Source: an uncultured Muribaculaceae bacterium
GTDB lineage: Bacteria > Bacteroidota > Bacteroidia > Bacteroidales > Muribaculaceae
Length of the DNA: 50,109 nt
Direction: 5' to 3'
Assembly (NCBI GenBank): GCA_947175145.1
Contig: CAMWLY010000006.1
Span: 1-50,109, forward strand
Shown: positions 26,312 to 34,232 of the stretch, one piece after another
How the letters are laid out: every line of letters begins with the position of its first letter
How positions within the stretch are numbered: the stretch's first letter is position 1
Position numbers and translations under genes: made by a program
The notes under the pieces: generated by a model
The model's database searches: none
The model's input: only the letters and a program-made list of their open reading frames with translations
What the model was told of the DNA's origin: nothing

Positions 26312-27736
26312 ATGGAAAAGAAGAGTCTTAAAGAGCGCCTTGCAGGGGTAAAGACCTCACGCTGGGTGCGTTTCGCTATAGTCAGTATAATTTTCATAGG
26401 CTGGGTTATCCTTATGGGTAATCTCTGGCTGATGCTTTTATGGCTTCTGCTGGCCGATATATATATCTTCCAGTTTATTCCATGGAACTGGTGGAAAAGC
26501 AAAACCGGTGCCACCCGCACAGTGATGGCATGGGTTGATGCGATAGTCTACGCCCTGGTGCTGATATATTTCATCTTTGCTTTTGTGGGCCAGCAATATG
26601 AGATTCCCTCATCGAGTCTTGAGAAATCGCTGCTTGTCGGCGACAGGCTGTGGGTCGACAAGACAGTGTATGGAGCGCGTGTGCCTCAGACACCGGTGCA
26701 TTTCCCGCTGGCACAACACACCATGCCGCTGCTCGGCACAAAAAGTTATATAGACAAGCCGCAACTCGAATATCACCGTCTGCCCGGTGTCAGGAGCATA
26801 GAGCGCGGAGATATAGTGGTATTCAACTATCCTCAGGGTGATACCGTGGCTTTGGGACTCGGCACCCGAGATTACTATCAGGTAGCCTACGAACTTGAGA
26901 TGCAAGGTGTGCCGGATGGTAAGGCATATATTGCTCAGCACCCCGAAATGTTTGGCGAGGTAGTGTGGCGCCCGGTGGATCGCCGCGAGAATTATGTGAA
27001 ACGAGCTATCGGACTCCCCGGCGAACGACTCAGAATTTCAGGCGATACCATCTTTATCAACGGCAAGGCTATCGCCGAACCGGAAAATGTGGAGTATAAC
27101 TACATAATACCGGTCAATGGTGTGATACCCGATGAGAAATGGCAGCAACTGGGAGTCAGAGCCGAGGATCACGGTCCGGCTCCGATGCGAAATGACTATG
27201 CCGGATTTTCTTTTTATGATGTTCCGCTCACCAAGGCTATGAAAGCCGAAATCGAGACCTGGCCCGAGGTTATCGGACCGCTGCAGCGCGAAAGCGAGAG
27301 CGGCATGCTCGACTTGGGCAATGTCTTCCCTCTGGGCAACAAATATGGGTGGACACGCCCCGACATGGGTGAATTTTGGATTCCGCGCCGGGGTGACACT
27401 CTGCACCTCACACTCGCGAATCTGCCGCTATATCGCCGTGCGATAGCTGTATACGAGGGTAATGATCTTCAGGTGCGCGACGGCAAAATTTATATCAACG
27501 GTGTGCAGACCGCCCACTACACCTTCAAGCTCGATTACTACTGGATGATGGGCGATAACCGCGACCGCAGCGCTGATTCGCGCTACTGGGGTTTTGTGCC
27601 CGAAGACCATATTGTGGGCAGTCCGATGTTCATAATCCTGAGTCTCGACAAGGAGCGCGGTTTGACCGATGGCAAAATCAGATGGAACCGAATCCTGAAA
27701 AATCCGAATCCCGACAAATCTGCCGGAAAATGGTAA
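26312..27736 (+). CDS. lepB: Signal peptidase I
   Basis: LepB cleaves Sec and Tat signal peptides on the periplasmic side. Hydrophobic segments at about 18-55 and 71-93 anchor it. The Ser box IPSSSLEKSL (catalytic Ser102 by alignment to IPSGSMxPTL), the Lys box YVKRAIGLPGE (Lys230) and GDNRDRSADSRYWG (about 414-427) give the Ser-Lys dyad. The 474 residues exceed the E. coli length because of insertions between the boxes. The Ser box lacks the usual Met-x-Pro. The gene has its own promoter directly at the ATG. Confidence 0.96.
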   Translation: MEKKSLKERLAGVKTSRWVRFAIVSIIFIGWVILMGNLWLMLLWLLLADIYIFQFIPWNWWKSKTGATRTVMAWVDAIVYALVLIYFIFAFVGQQYEIPSSSLEKSLLVGDRLWVDKTVYGARVPQTPVHFPLAQHTMPLLGTKSYIDKPQLEYHRLPGVRSIERGDIVVFNYPQGDTVALGLGTRDYYQVAYELEMQGVPDGKAYIAQHPEMFGEVVWRPVDRRENYVKRAIGLPGERLRISGDTIFINGKAIAEPENVEYNYIIPVNGVIPDEKWQQLGVRAEDHGPAPMRNDYAGFSFYDVPLTKAMKAEIETWPEVIGPLQRESESGMLDLGNVFPLGNKYGWTRPDMGEFWIPRRGDTLHLTLANLPLYRRAIAVYEGNDLQVRDGKIYINGVQTAHYTFKLDYYWMMGDNRDRSADSRYWGFVPEDHIVGSPMFIILSLDKERGLTDGKIRWNRILKNPNPDKSAGKW

Positions 27737-28293
27737 GCCCGGTACCGGCCGGCATAAAACCCGGCTGGTGGGCCGACTTTCTGTTTGCACTGCGCACCGG
27801 CCGCAATCTGACAGAATCAATAGCCGCGGCCAACTCTCGATCGGGCCATCTCGGCAAAGAAATGGCCCGCATAGAACTCGACGGACAGAGACTCACCATA
27901 CCGGTCGAGGGGGGAGCCAATGCACTGAAACGCCGCGGAGCAAATCCTCTGCTTTCAAATCATGGCAAATGGAGACGCGAGCATTTAGGGGCATGGCAGG
28001 CCATCTATGGCCGAACTCCATGGTATCCGAATATCATAGAGGCTATAGAAAATGTATATGCAAAATCCGAAAGCGAACCTATGCATCTGTGTGAGTTTAA
28101 CCATAACCTGCTGCTGGTCGCACTGGAGTGGGTCGATTTATCGGCAATAGAGATTCCGGAGCGTTTACAGCCGGCAGCCGATGAAATTGCAACACTCATT
28201 AACCCGGAATTGTCAATTTTCGACGCCCTTTTCCGTTTAGGAATTACAAGCAATCTCGGATGGGGAAAATTCAAAGCACCATATATCTCATAA
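27730..28293 (+). CDS. WbqC-like family protein
   Basis: The central block HLGKEMARIELDGQRLTIPV, followed by WRREHLGAWQAIYGRTPWYP, resembles the WbqC family, whose members lie in polysaccharide loci or beside lepB in Bacteroidales; their biochemical role is not settled. The N-terminus lacks the usual LLSTAYFPPVQYF-like opening, so this is a shortened or diverged member. ATG 27730 overlaps the lepB stop by 7 bases; an earlier ATG at 27682 would overlap it by 55. The end overlaps the next gene by 34 bases. Confidence 0.8.
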   Translation: MVSPVPAGIKPGWWADFLFALRTGRNLTESIAAANSRSGHLGKEMARIELDGQRLTIPVEGGANALKRRGANPLLSNHGKWRREHLGAWQAIYGRTPWYPNIIEAIENVYAKSESEPMHLCEFNHNLLLVALEWVDLSAIEIPERLQPAADEIATLINPELSIFDALFRLGITSNLGWGKFKAPYIS

Positions 28294-28904
28294 TTATATT
28301 GGCAGTACTGACCATTGCCGCACTTCCGCTGCGCGGTGCCGAACCGGAAACGCGCGACAATCTGCAGCTTGCTGTCAGGGCTTACGAAGGGTATGAGCAC
28401 TTTGTCGACGAATATGGCGACACCGTGCGCATGACCTATATCCGCAATATCACGGTTTACCCTCCGCTGAAATTCAAAAACAAGAAGGAGGAGGAATTCT
28501 ACTGGCGCACGGTCAGAGATGTCAGAAAAACTCTGCCATACGCCAAACTTGCGTTCTCAGCCCTCTGCGAGACCTACGAGTATATCCAGACCATTCCCGA
28601 CAAGAAACAGCGCGAGAAGCACCTCAAAACGCTTGAGAAGGATATTTTTGAACAATACAAGCCGGTGGTCAAAAAGATGACACGCAATCAAGGCAAGGTA
28701 ATGCTCAAACTTATATATCGCGAAACTGACCAGACTTCGTTTCATATAGTAAAAGCTTTTCTCGGAAGTTTCCGGGCAGGATTCTGGCAGGTCTTCGGTT
28801 CATTCTTCGGCATTAATATGAAGGCCGGCTTCAAACCCGACAAAAATAAGGAGGATGCCATAATCGAAAGAGTAGCTACCCTGATCGAACAGGGCGCCTT
28901 GTAA
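28260..28904 (+). CDS. DUF4294 family exported protein
   Basis: A signal peptide or anchor (about 7-26, IYLIIILAVLTIAALPLRG) precedes about 190 residues rich in charged helices, with the DUF4294 pattern FYWRTVRDVRKTLPYAKLA (near 80). The family is restricted to Bacteroidetes as far as I know and has no assigned function. It ends 42 bases before rnpA, which has its own promoter box. Confidence 0.85.
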   Translation: MGKIQSTIYLIIILAVLTIAALPLRGAEPETRDNLQLAVRAYEGYEHFVDEYGDTVRMTYIRNITVYPPLKFKNKKEEEFYWRTVRDVRKTLPYAKLAFSALCETYEYIQTIPDKKQREKHLKTLEKDIFEQYKPVVKKMTRNQGKVMLKLIYRETDQTSFHIVKAFLGSFRAGFWQVFGSFFGINMKAGFKPDKNKEDAIIERVATLIEQGAL

Positions 28905-28934
28905 CGAGAAGATAACTGCAAACTGAAAAAATCA

Positions 28935-28942
28935 TAACTTTG
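28935..28942 (+). promoter_or_regulatory. -7 promoter box abutting the rnpA start
   Basis: TAACTTTG matches TAnnTTTG fully and ends four bases before the rnpA ATG. Transcription from it would start at about the A of the ATG. No TTG element is found at the normal -33 distance. Confidence 0.55.
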
Positions 28943-28946
28943 CGAA

Positions 28947-29414
28947 ATGACAGAAAGTCACAATCCCTCTGCATTGACCCTGAATAAAGCCGAAAGACTT
29001 CGGCACCGCACTCTTGTGGAGGATTTGTTTAAAGAGGGTGAAACCTTATATGATTGGCCGCTGCGTCTCACTTGCCGAACGGTAGGAGAGGAGAAACTCG
29101 CAGCCTCATTTCGCAATGTTCCGCCGGCAGGCATAGGTGATTTGCAAATGCTGATTACTGTGCCTAAGAAGAAAATCCGCCATGCTGTGGATAGGGTGCG
29201 CCTGCGCCGCCGTATTCGCGAAGCTTACCGACTCAACCGCTTGCCACTCAAAGCGGCGGTAGCCGCCAACCCGGAAATAAGAGTGCTTGAAATGGCATTT
29301 ATATATATCGGGAATCAGGAAACTGATTACGCTCTTATCGAGAAGAAGATGCGTCGGCTGCTCGCAATGCTGGCAGAGCGCGTATCCAAGATTGGCTATA
29401 GTAAATCGCTATGA
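28947..29414 (+). CDS. rnpA: Ribonuclease P protein component
   Basis: RnpA is the protein subunit of RNase P, which matures tRNA 5' ends. The basic signature [15 protein letters not shown] at about 90-104 is the RNR motif, and [10 protein letters not shown] lies just before it. At 155 residues it is slightly longer than the typical ~120. It overlaps yidD by 4 bases, the usual rnpA-yidD pairing. A promoter box lies immediately before the ATG. Confidence 0.95.
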   Translation: MTESHNPSALTLNKAERLRHRTLVEDLFKEGETLYDWPLRLTCRTVGEEKLAASFRNVPPAGIGDLQMLITVPKKKIRHAVDRVRLRRRIREAYRLNRLPLKAAVAANPEIRVLEMAFIYIGNQETDYALIEKKMRRLLAMLAERVSKIGYSKSL

Positions 29415-29710
29415 AATCTAAATCAGGAGATTCGGGCCCCGGCACAATGGGTGAGAACATGTCACCTCTGCTGCGCCGACTGGTAATCGCTCCTATCAGG
29501 TTTTATCAGTTAGCCATATCTCCGATGACCCCGGCGTCATGTCGTTTTGTGCCGACCTGCAGTCAATATGCCATAGAGGCCATAGCTACCCACGGTATCG
29601 CTAAAGGCTCTATACTGACCTTGAAACGAATAGGAAGATGTAACCCATGGGGCGGCTCCGGCTATGACCCGGTGCCACCAAAAACCGAGCACAAAGATGA
29701 AGATTCTTGA
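29411..29710 (+). CDS. yidD: Membrane protein insertion efficiency factor YidD
   Basis: YidD is a small peripheral membrane protein that helps YidC-dependent insertion. The family motif ([15 protein letters not shown], residues ~43-57) and the C-terminal [17 protein letters not shown] are clear. The first ~20 residues are a variable polar extension, and MSPLLRRL (residue 17) is an alternative start. It overlaps rnpA upstream and tatD downstream. Confidence 0.95.
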   Translation: MKSKSGDSGPGTMGENMSPLLRRLVIAPIRFYQLAISPMTPASCRFVPTCSQYAIEAIATHGIAKGSILTLKRIGRCNPWGGSGYDPVPPKTEHKDEDS

Positions 29711-30335
29711 TATTCACACTCATCACCCGGCTCCGCAACCCTGCGGAGTGGTATCGCTGCGCCTGAAGAGCGATGAGACGCCGGAACTGATGCCCGGACA
29801 GTGTTACAGCATCGGTATACACCCCTGGGACACGACTGCAGAACCGCAACTTCAATTATGGCACAACTTAGAAAAAATCGCGGCAAACCCACAGGTTGTG
29901 GCTATCGGAGAGTCCGGTCTGGACTTGACTCCACGCGGAGGTCTGCTATTCCGGCAGATTCAGATTTTTAAGCGCCATATCGAAATTTCCGAACAACTTT
30001 CCAAACCTTTGGTGATTCACGCTGTTAAAGCTGATGAGGTACTTCTCGGATTGCACAAGGAACTGAAACCCAAACAGCCCTGGATTATCCATGGATTCAG
30101 GCGCAAGCCCACGGTGGCGACACAATTGCTGCGCTCCGGCTTCTACCTCTCGATAGGCCCGGAATTTAATCCGGAGTCTGTAAAAATGATTCCAGCCGAA
30201 AGAATTTTTGCCGAGACTGATGATTCCCCTCTATCCATAGATGCAATTATAGAGAAAATCGCTTCAGTTCGCGAGGTGGAGACTGAAACCTTGCGACAGC
30301 AGCTCAGCCATAATTTCGAAGCAATCAGAAAGTGA
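29697..30335 (+). CDS. TatD family metal-dependent hydrolase
   Basis: The HxH metal motif IHTHHP begins at residue 5, with the Glu block AIGESGLDL near 68, the His IHAVKADEV near 104, IHGF near 128 and a C-terminal Asp (FAETDDSP). These are the TatD DNase metal ligands. The 212-residue length is short for TatD (about 260) but typical for a Bacteroidetes subgroup. ATG 29697 ([10 protein letters not shown]) is preferred over an upstream start at 29664; it overlaps yidD by 14 bases. The substrate is uncertain. Confidence 0.9.
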   Translation: MKILDIHTHHPAPQPCGVVSLRLKSDETPELMPGQCYSIGIHPWDTTAEPQLQLWHNLEKIAANPQVVAIGESGLDLTPRGGLLFRQIQIFKRHIEISEQLSKPLVIHAVKADEVLLGLHKELKPKQPWIIHGFRRKPTVATQLLRSGFYLSIGPEFNPESVKMIPAERIFAETDDSPLSIDAIIEKIASVREVETETLRQQLSHNFEAIRK

Positions 30336-30370
30336 ATTTATCGTATAGTTATTATTGAAAATATTTTGAG

Positions 30371-30931
30371 ATGAAATTGCAAAACAAATGCCTGATGATG
30401 GCTATGGTAGCAGCCGCATTTATAATTACACCGGCTCTGGCCGAAGAACCTGAAATGCAGACACCCGACCTCACGGGAGAAACACCGGCGACTCTAAGTC
30501 TGCAGAATCCTGACGAAGATGCCGTGAAATCCGATGGTGAAGCTAACTGGTATGTCGGTATGGATTATGCAGGATTCAGCTTCGAGATACCCGCCGGAAC
30601 CATGGTTGAGAAAAACAGCAAACTTCTGGCAAGATACCCCGATGGCTCATTTGGCGTATCGATGTCAAATGTTGCCAAGAGCGGTTCAAACCAGAAGATA
30701 GCCAAGCAACTCTGCACCGAGCTGGCCCGCACTCTCAAGCTCAAAGATGAAAAGGTAGAGGGAGTGAAATTCGGCAAATGCTCCGGAGCTAAGGCTACCG
30801 GTGATATGGAAGGTCAGAAAGTTACACTGCTTGTATTACCCTACGATGGTGAGGAGATGACTACTGTAATCATAGCCAATGACAACCGCACAAATTGGGT
30901 AGACCACTTACTCGAAACACTTAAGCGCTGA
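30371..30931 (+). CDS. Hypothetical exported protein
   Basis: This 186-residue protein starts with a signal peptide (MKLQNKCLMMAMVAAAFIITPALA, cleavage after ALA at about 24). An acidic linker precedes a globular part of about 130 residues with two cysteines (LCTELA and GKCSGA) that could pair. I recognise no family. A strong inverted-repeat terminator follows 13 bases after the stop, so it is the last gene of its transcript. Confidence 0.8.
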   Translation: MKLQNKCLMMAMVAAAFIITPALAEEPEMQTPDLTGETPATLSLQNPDEDAVKSDGEANWYVGMDYAGFSFEIPAGTMVEKNSKLLARYPDGSFGVSMSNVAKSGSNQKIAKQLCTELARTLKLKDEKVEGVKFGKCSGAKATGDMEGQKVTLLVLPYDGEEMTTVIIANDNRTNWVDHLLETLKR

Positions 30932-30943
30932 GAATTATCACAC

Positions 30944-30989
30944 ACAATCAGGGGAGAGGCCGGTATCATTCCGTCTCTCCCCTGATTGT
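30944..30989. terminator. Strong hairpin terminator
   Basis: ACAATCAGGGGAGA (30944-30957) pairs perfectly with TCTCCCCTGATTGT (30976-30989). The stem extends by up to three more pairs inwards, one of them G-U. No long U-tract follows. It sits directly behind the exported protein gene. Confidence 0.8.
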
Positions 30990-31101
30990 ATATATGGACA
31001 TGATGTGCAGACTGATGAACTTCGAAATGTGAACTGATTGCGGATATGCAGTGTTTTAGTAATAAACAGGAGCGAGAATATCCTGAGAGTATTTACACTT
31101 A

Positions 31102-31428
31102 ATGAAAAACACTATGTGCTACATAATCAGTTTTGGAGATTCCAATAAGTATCGCCTTCCATTTGTAGAGTCCGGCAACCGCGATATAGAGAAAGTTCGC
31201 GAAGATATAACCTCTTATCTTAAAGGGAAATTCCCCGGATTTGCAGGTCTCAAATATCTGGATAAGATTAAACTTGAGAAAGTCGATGACACTGCAGCGC
31301 GGGCTTATCCGGAACTCAACGCATCGTCACTCGGAAATATCGAAAAGCTGCTCGGTCGCGAGACCAAGGTAGCGGAGGCTGTCAAGAATCTTGATAGTGA
31401 TGCGCCCTGGTCGAATATTAAAATATAA
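31102..31428 (+). CDS. Small hypothetical cytoplasmic protein
   Basis: The 108-residue protein has no signal or membrane segment. It begins MKNTMCYIISFGDSNKYRLPF, and the fifth residue is an alternative Met start (31114). The composition is mixed alpha/beta and I recognise no family. It is flanked by two terminator hairpins (30944-30989 and 31429-31450), so it is probably a single-gene transcript. Support comes from the isolated position, normal codon use and the dedicated terminator. Confidence 0.75.
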   Translation: MKNTMCYIISFGDSNKYRLPFVESGNRDIEKVREDITSYLKGKFPGFAGLKYLDKIKLEKVDDTAARAYPELNASSLGNIEKLLGRETKVAEAVKNLDSDAPWSNIKI

Positions 31429-31450
31429 AAGCCGGTTAAAACACCGGCTT
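31429..31450. terminator. Bidirectional terminator between the small gene and dapB
   Basis: AAGCCGGT (31429-31436) pairs with ACCGGCTT (31443-31450) around a 6-base loop. It begins at the stop codon of the upstream gene. The dapB stop on the other strand lies 20 bases away. CCTTTTT follows on the plus strand at 31461. Confidence 0.8.
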
Positions 31451-31470
31451 CTAATTCAGACCTTTTTAGC

Positions 31471-32196
31471 TCAGATATCAAGCACCTCGGCGATGGTATG
31501 CCAGCCGGGGCGGGCAGGCAACCACTCGGCTGCCAAGACTGCGCCAAGCGCGAAACCCTGACGCGAATTGGCCGAGTGAGTAATTTCTATCATATCGGCT
31601 TCGGAGTCCCACCTGATGGTGTGGATTCCCGGAACTTCTCCGCGTCGTTCGTGAGCGATGGGGAGATTTCCGGTGTCTACATGTCCGGCCTCATCGGGTT
31701 CCTGCCAACCTGCTATGCGGGTATTTTCCTCGATAATCTCCTCGGCGAGGGTTATGGCTGTTCCCGACGGGTGGTCGAGCTTGTGGATATGGTGCACTTC
31801 GGTCATCGAAGGGGTATATTCGGGGAACTTCGACATGATGCGTGCCAACACACGGTTGACAGCCATAAAGATATTGACTCCCACAGAGAAATTGGAAGCC
31901 CATATCATGGAGCCTTTCCCCTCCCGGCATAACTCCTGCATCTCGGGCAGGCGGTCAGTCCACCCGGTGCTTCCGCAAACCACAGGAACACCGGCTGAGA
32001 AGCATTTCAAGACATTCTCTGCTGCAGTAGCAGGTGTAGTAAACTCTATGGCCACATCGGAACTGCGGAATGCGTCAGAATCAAAATCCTCAGTATTGTC
32101 GCGGTCTATTCTACATGTGATTTCATGACCGCGCGAGAGAGCCACACTCTCAATCATGTGCCCCATTTTGCCATATCCTATCAGAGCAATCTTCAT
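31471..32196 (-). CDS. dapB: 4-hydroxy-tetrahydrodipicolinate reductase
   Basis: DapB catalyses the NAD(P)H-dependent step of the lysine and meso-DAP pathway. The N-terminal loop is ALIGYGKMGHM (4-14) and the substrate-binding signature is HHIHKLDHPSGTA (about 134-146). The 241-residue length is slightly short but complete. It follows the PCMD-domain gene after 15 bases, so the two are probably co-transcribed. No other dap gene is in this window. Confidence 0.96.
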   Translation of the reverse strand: MKIALIGYGKMGHMIESVALSRGHEITCRIDRDNTEDFDSDAFRSSDVAIEFTTPATAAENVLKCFSAGVPVVCGSTGWTDRLPEMQELCREGKGSMIWASNFSVGVNIFMAVNRVLARIMSKFPEYTPSMTEVHHIHKLDHPSGTAITLAEEIIEENTRIAGWQEPDEAGHVDTGNLPIAHERRGEVPGIHTIRWDSEADMIEITHSANSRQGFALGAVLAAEWLPARPGWHTIAEVLDI

Positions 32197-32211
32197 AACT
32201 TTATCTCCTTA

Positions 32212-33174
32212 TCAATGACCGAATGCTATGTTATCGATATAGAATGTTATCCCTTCGGTACCTACAAAAGCTTCGCCACAGGTAGTTGAAGCCATCACGA
32301 GCACATGTGTCGGGGTTTCATCGGCCGAGGCCCAACCCTCTTCGATAACCGGCACAAGTTTCCCCTTGGAGTTATATGCATGATAAGCTTTGTTGCCGTT
32401 GAGCAGCCCCATCCATGATTTATAGAATGGTTTAGAGGTTATATCACCGTAATGGATAGGGAGTTCATGACCTTTGGTCAGGGGAATACTCTTATTGTAT
32501 CTCTCGCGGCCGGTGCCGACACGCAGTGCGTGGATATTTCCCTTTTCATCTTCCCATCGTTTCTGGAGAAGCACATAAACTTCTGCCTGGTCACGCCCCT
32601 GAAGTGTCTTTTTGGCTCCGAGTCCGGAGGCCTTGACGCGGGTATTTACATTGGGCATATCTATCTTGTAATCAAACACAAGTGCTTTAGGGCGCTTGGT
32701 GTAAGGTATACCCATCTCCATCTTGGAATATGGTGATTTGGTAGATGATATCGGTTCGCGGATTTTGCCGAGGAAGAGTGTTCCGGTAACCATGACATCC
32801 ATGTTAAGCAGACCGAGCACTTTCACATGTTCCATCTTGGTCACGAGCTTGGCCATCTTATTACCATTGACCACCGCCGGTTCGACTGTGTTTGAGCCTT
32901 TAACCACACCCGACACCTTGGCATAGACATTGCTTGAAGCCCAGGGTGATCCACCTTTGGGGGTATATGCCACATTGCCATTGATGGTCTGGGTCGGTCC
33001 GACAGCATAGAGCGTTTTCTGCTTACCGCCTATTACCGCTGATTCCTTGATATTTCTGGTGACCCATGATGAGAAATCTCCATATCTGATTTTCTCCAGT
33101 GTCAGCGAATATCCCGGGAGTGAGAAGAGTAATATTAGCGCTGCCAGAGCGCAAAAATTTTTTATCCTTTGCAT
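32212..33174 (-). CDS. PCMD-domain exported protein
   Basis: A signal peptide (MQRIKNFCALAALILLFSLPGYS) leads into about 300 beta-rich residues. The C-terminal half has the pattern of the PCMD (putative carbohydrate metabolism) domain of Bacteroidetes, with ALVFDYKIDMP near 155 and THVLVMASTTCGEAF near 289, ending in FYIDNIAFGH. The role may be glycan binding on the cell surface, but this is only inference. ATG 33174 is chosen over 33234 because it starts the signal peptide and because a -7 promoter box lies inside the longer frame. dapB follows after 15 bases. Confidence 0.8.
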   Translation of the reverse strand: MQRIKNFCALAALILLFSLPGYSLTLEKIRYGDFSSWVTRNIKESAVIGGKQKTLYAVGPTQTINGNVAYTPKGGSPWASSNVYAKVSGVVKGSNTVEPAVVNGNKMAKLVTKMEHVKVLGLLNMDVMVTGTLFLGKIREPISSTKSPYSKMEMGIPYTKRPKALVFDYKIDMPNVNTRVKASGLGAKKTLQGRDQAEVYVLLQKRWEDEKGNIHALRVGTGRERYNKSIPLTKGHELPIHYGDITSKPFYKSWMGLLNGNKAYHAYNSKGKLVPVIEEGWASADETPTHVLVMASTTCGEAFVGTEGITFYIDNIAFGH

Positions 33175-33180
33175 AATCCA

Positions 33181-33188
33181 CAAAGTTA
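33181..33188 (-). promoter_or_regulatory. -7 promoter box just before the PCMD gene
   Basis: The minus strand reads TAACTTTG, a full -7 consensus match, ending 6 bases before the ATG at 33174. The transcript should have almost no 5' leader. No -33 TTTG at the normal distance. Confidence 0.55.
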
Positions 33189-33310
33189 ATAAATATTTTT
33201 GAGAGAACGGGAAAGCATCACGCGGCCGATGCATATGGCACCGACCGCGTGTAGTTATAATTCAGAAAGAGTGCTTAGACCCCGTTCCCCAATATTTGTT
33301 AAGGCTGGGG

Positions 33311-33416
33311 CGGTCAAGCGTCGTGCAGATGTGTTCGCGCAGTGAAGGAGCAATGCGGTTGCATTGTGACTGAAACAAGCGGACGCAGATGCATGACGAT
33401 TGGCCGAGGCGAAGGT
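33311..33416. repeat. Subterminal hairpin block, left IS end
   Basis: This block contains GAAGGAG (33344-33350), then a stem CAATGC/GCATTG (33351-33356 with 33361-33366, loop GGTT), then GTGACTGAA and ACAAG, and ends in AAGGTAA. The same order of motifs occurs, inverted, at the right end (34095-34200), with a different stem sequence. Confidence 0.65.
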
Positions 33417-33421
33417 AACTA

Positions 33422-34016
33422 CTACCACGGACATCCGGGAAATATCACATCCAATCCTGTATTCAGGTTTTTCACTAAAGTCCCCCGATAGCCGTTATCT
33501 GTCTTCAGCAATATGACCGTCGGGTGTTTACAAATCGCTTCCACCGCTAATCCAATTGCACCCTTACTGTCATGGACATTTGCACTCGACTTAACTACAG
33601 TGAGTGGAAATCCGTTTGAATCTACGGCCAAATGCCTTTTGATACCTTTGATTTTCTTTCCTCCGTCCACACCCTTTACCGACCGGGGCAGTCCGGTACG
33701 TATGCTTTGGCTGTCTATCACCGCAGTTGTCGCATGAGCCGGTATTCCTTGCGAGACTCTTGCGATAGCACTCAATTCTTTGGTTAAAAGATCAAAATAA
33801 TCCTATTGAAATCCATTTGCGGTAGAATTCATATACGGTACGCCATTTTGGAAAATCTTTAGGCAAGAGTTTCCATTGACAACCTGTTTTGATCAAGTAT
33901 AACACCCCATTAAGAACCTCAATTATGTCGGCTTTTGATTTTGTCTTGAAAATTTCAGGAAATTTCCCAATAATGAAATTGCGTTGACTAAGTGTTAAGT
34001 CTGTTGTATATCCCAA
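33422..34016 (-). pseudogene. IS5-family transposase remnant
   Basis: The N-terminal part (33792-34016) has the DUF4096-type helix-turn-helix region (LNGVLYLIKTGCQWKLLP). The second part (33422-33775) has two catalytic aspartates in TAVIDSQS and LLKTDNGYRG. Joining them needs a +1 shift at a run of four T (minus strand, near 33795), not the -1 slippage described for some IS5 relatives. The protein then stops at FPGCPW without the C-terminal Glu block (usually near ERTFAWL), which is not in the remaining 111 bases either. It is therefore not functional. The frame starts only at TTG. Confidence 0.88.
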
Positions 34017-34094
34017 GCTAAGACAATAAATTACAAAAGTTTAAAAACATATAAAATGTTTTGACCGCTGATAATTGTGTGCCGACGTATAAAA

Positions 34095-34200
34095 TTACCT
34101 TATCATCGCATCTCTCCGGTGCTTTTTGCCTTGTTCTTCAGTCACGTAGCTACGGCTATGCTCCTTCATCACAAGACAAAAATCACTCAGAGATATGCGA
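34095..34200. repeat. Subterminal hairpin block, right IS end
   Basis: Read on the minus strand, it gives GAAGGAG, a stem CATAGC/GCTACG (plus-strand 34155-34160 and 34145-34150, loop CGTA, one mismatch), GTGACTGAA, ACAAG, and finally AAGGTAA. It is homologous to the left block but diverged outside the shared motifs. Confidence 0.65.
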
Positions 34201-34232
34201 CCCCAGCCTTAACAAATATTGGGGAACGGGGT

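Noticed and set aside
33311-33420. A passenger gene between the transposase and the left IS end
   Set aside because: Only about 110 bases remain, and they match the subterminal block at the other end rather than a coding sequence.
33792-33800. Programmed -1 frameshift in the IS transposase
   Set aside because: The two frames require a +1 shift, and the downstream part lacks the catalytic Glu region, so decay is the simpler reading.
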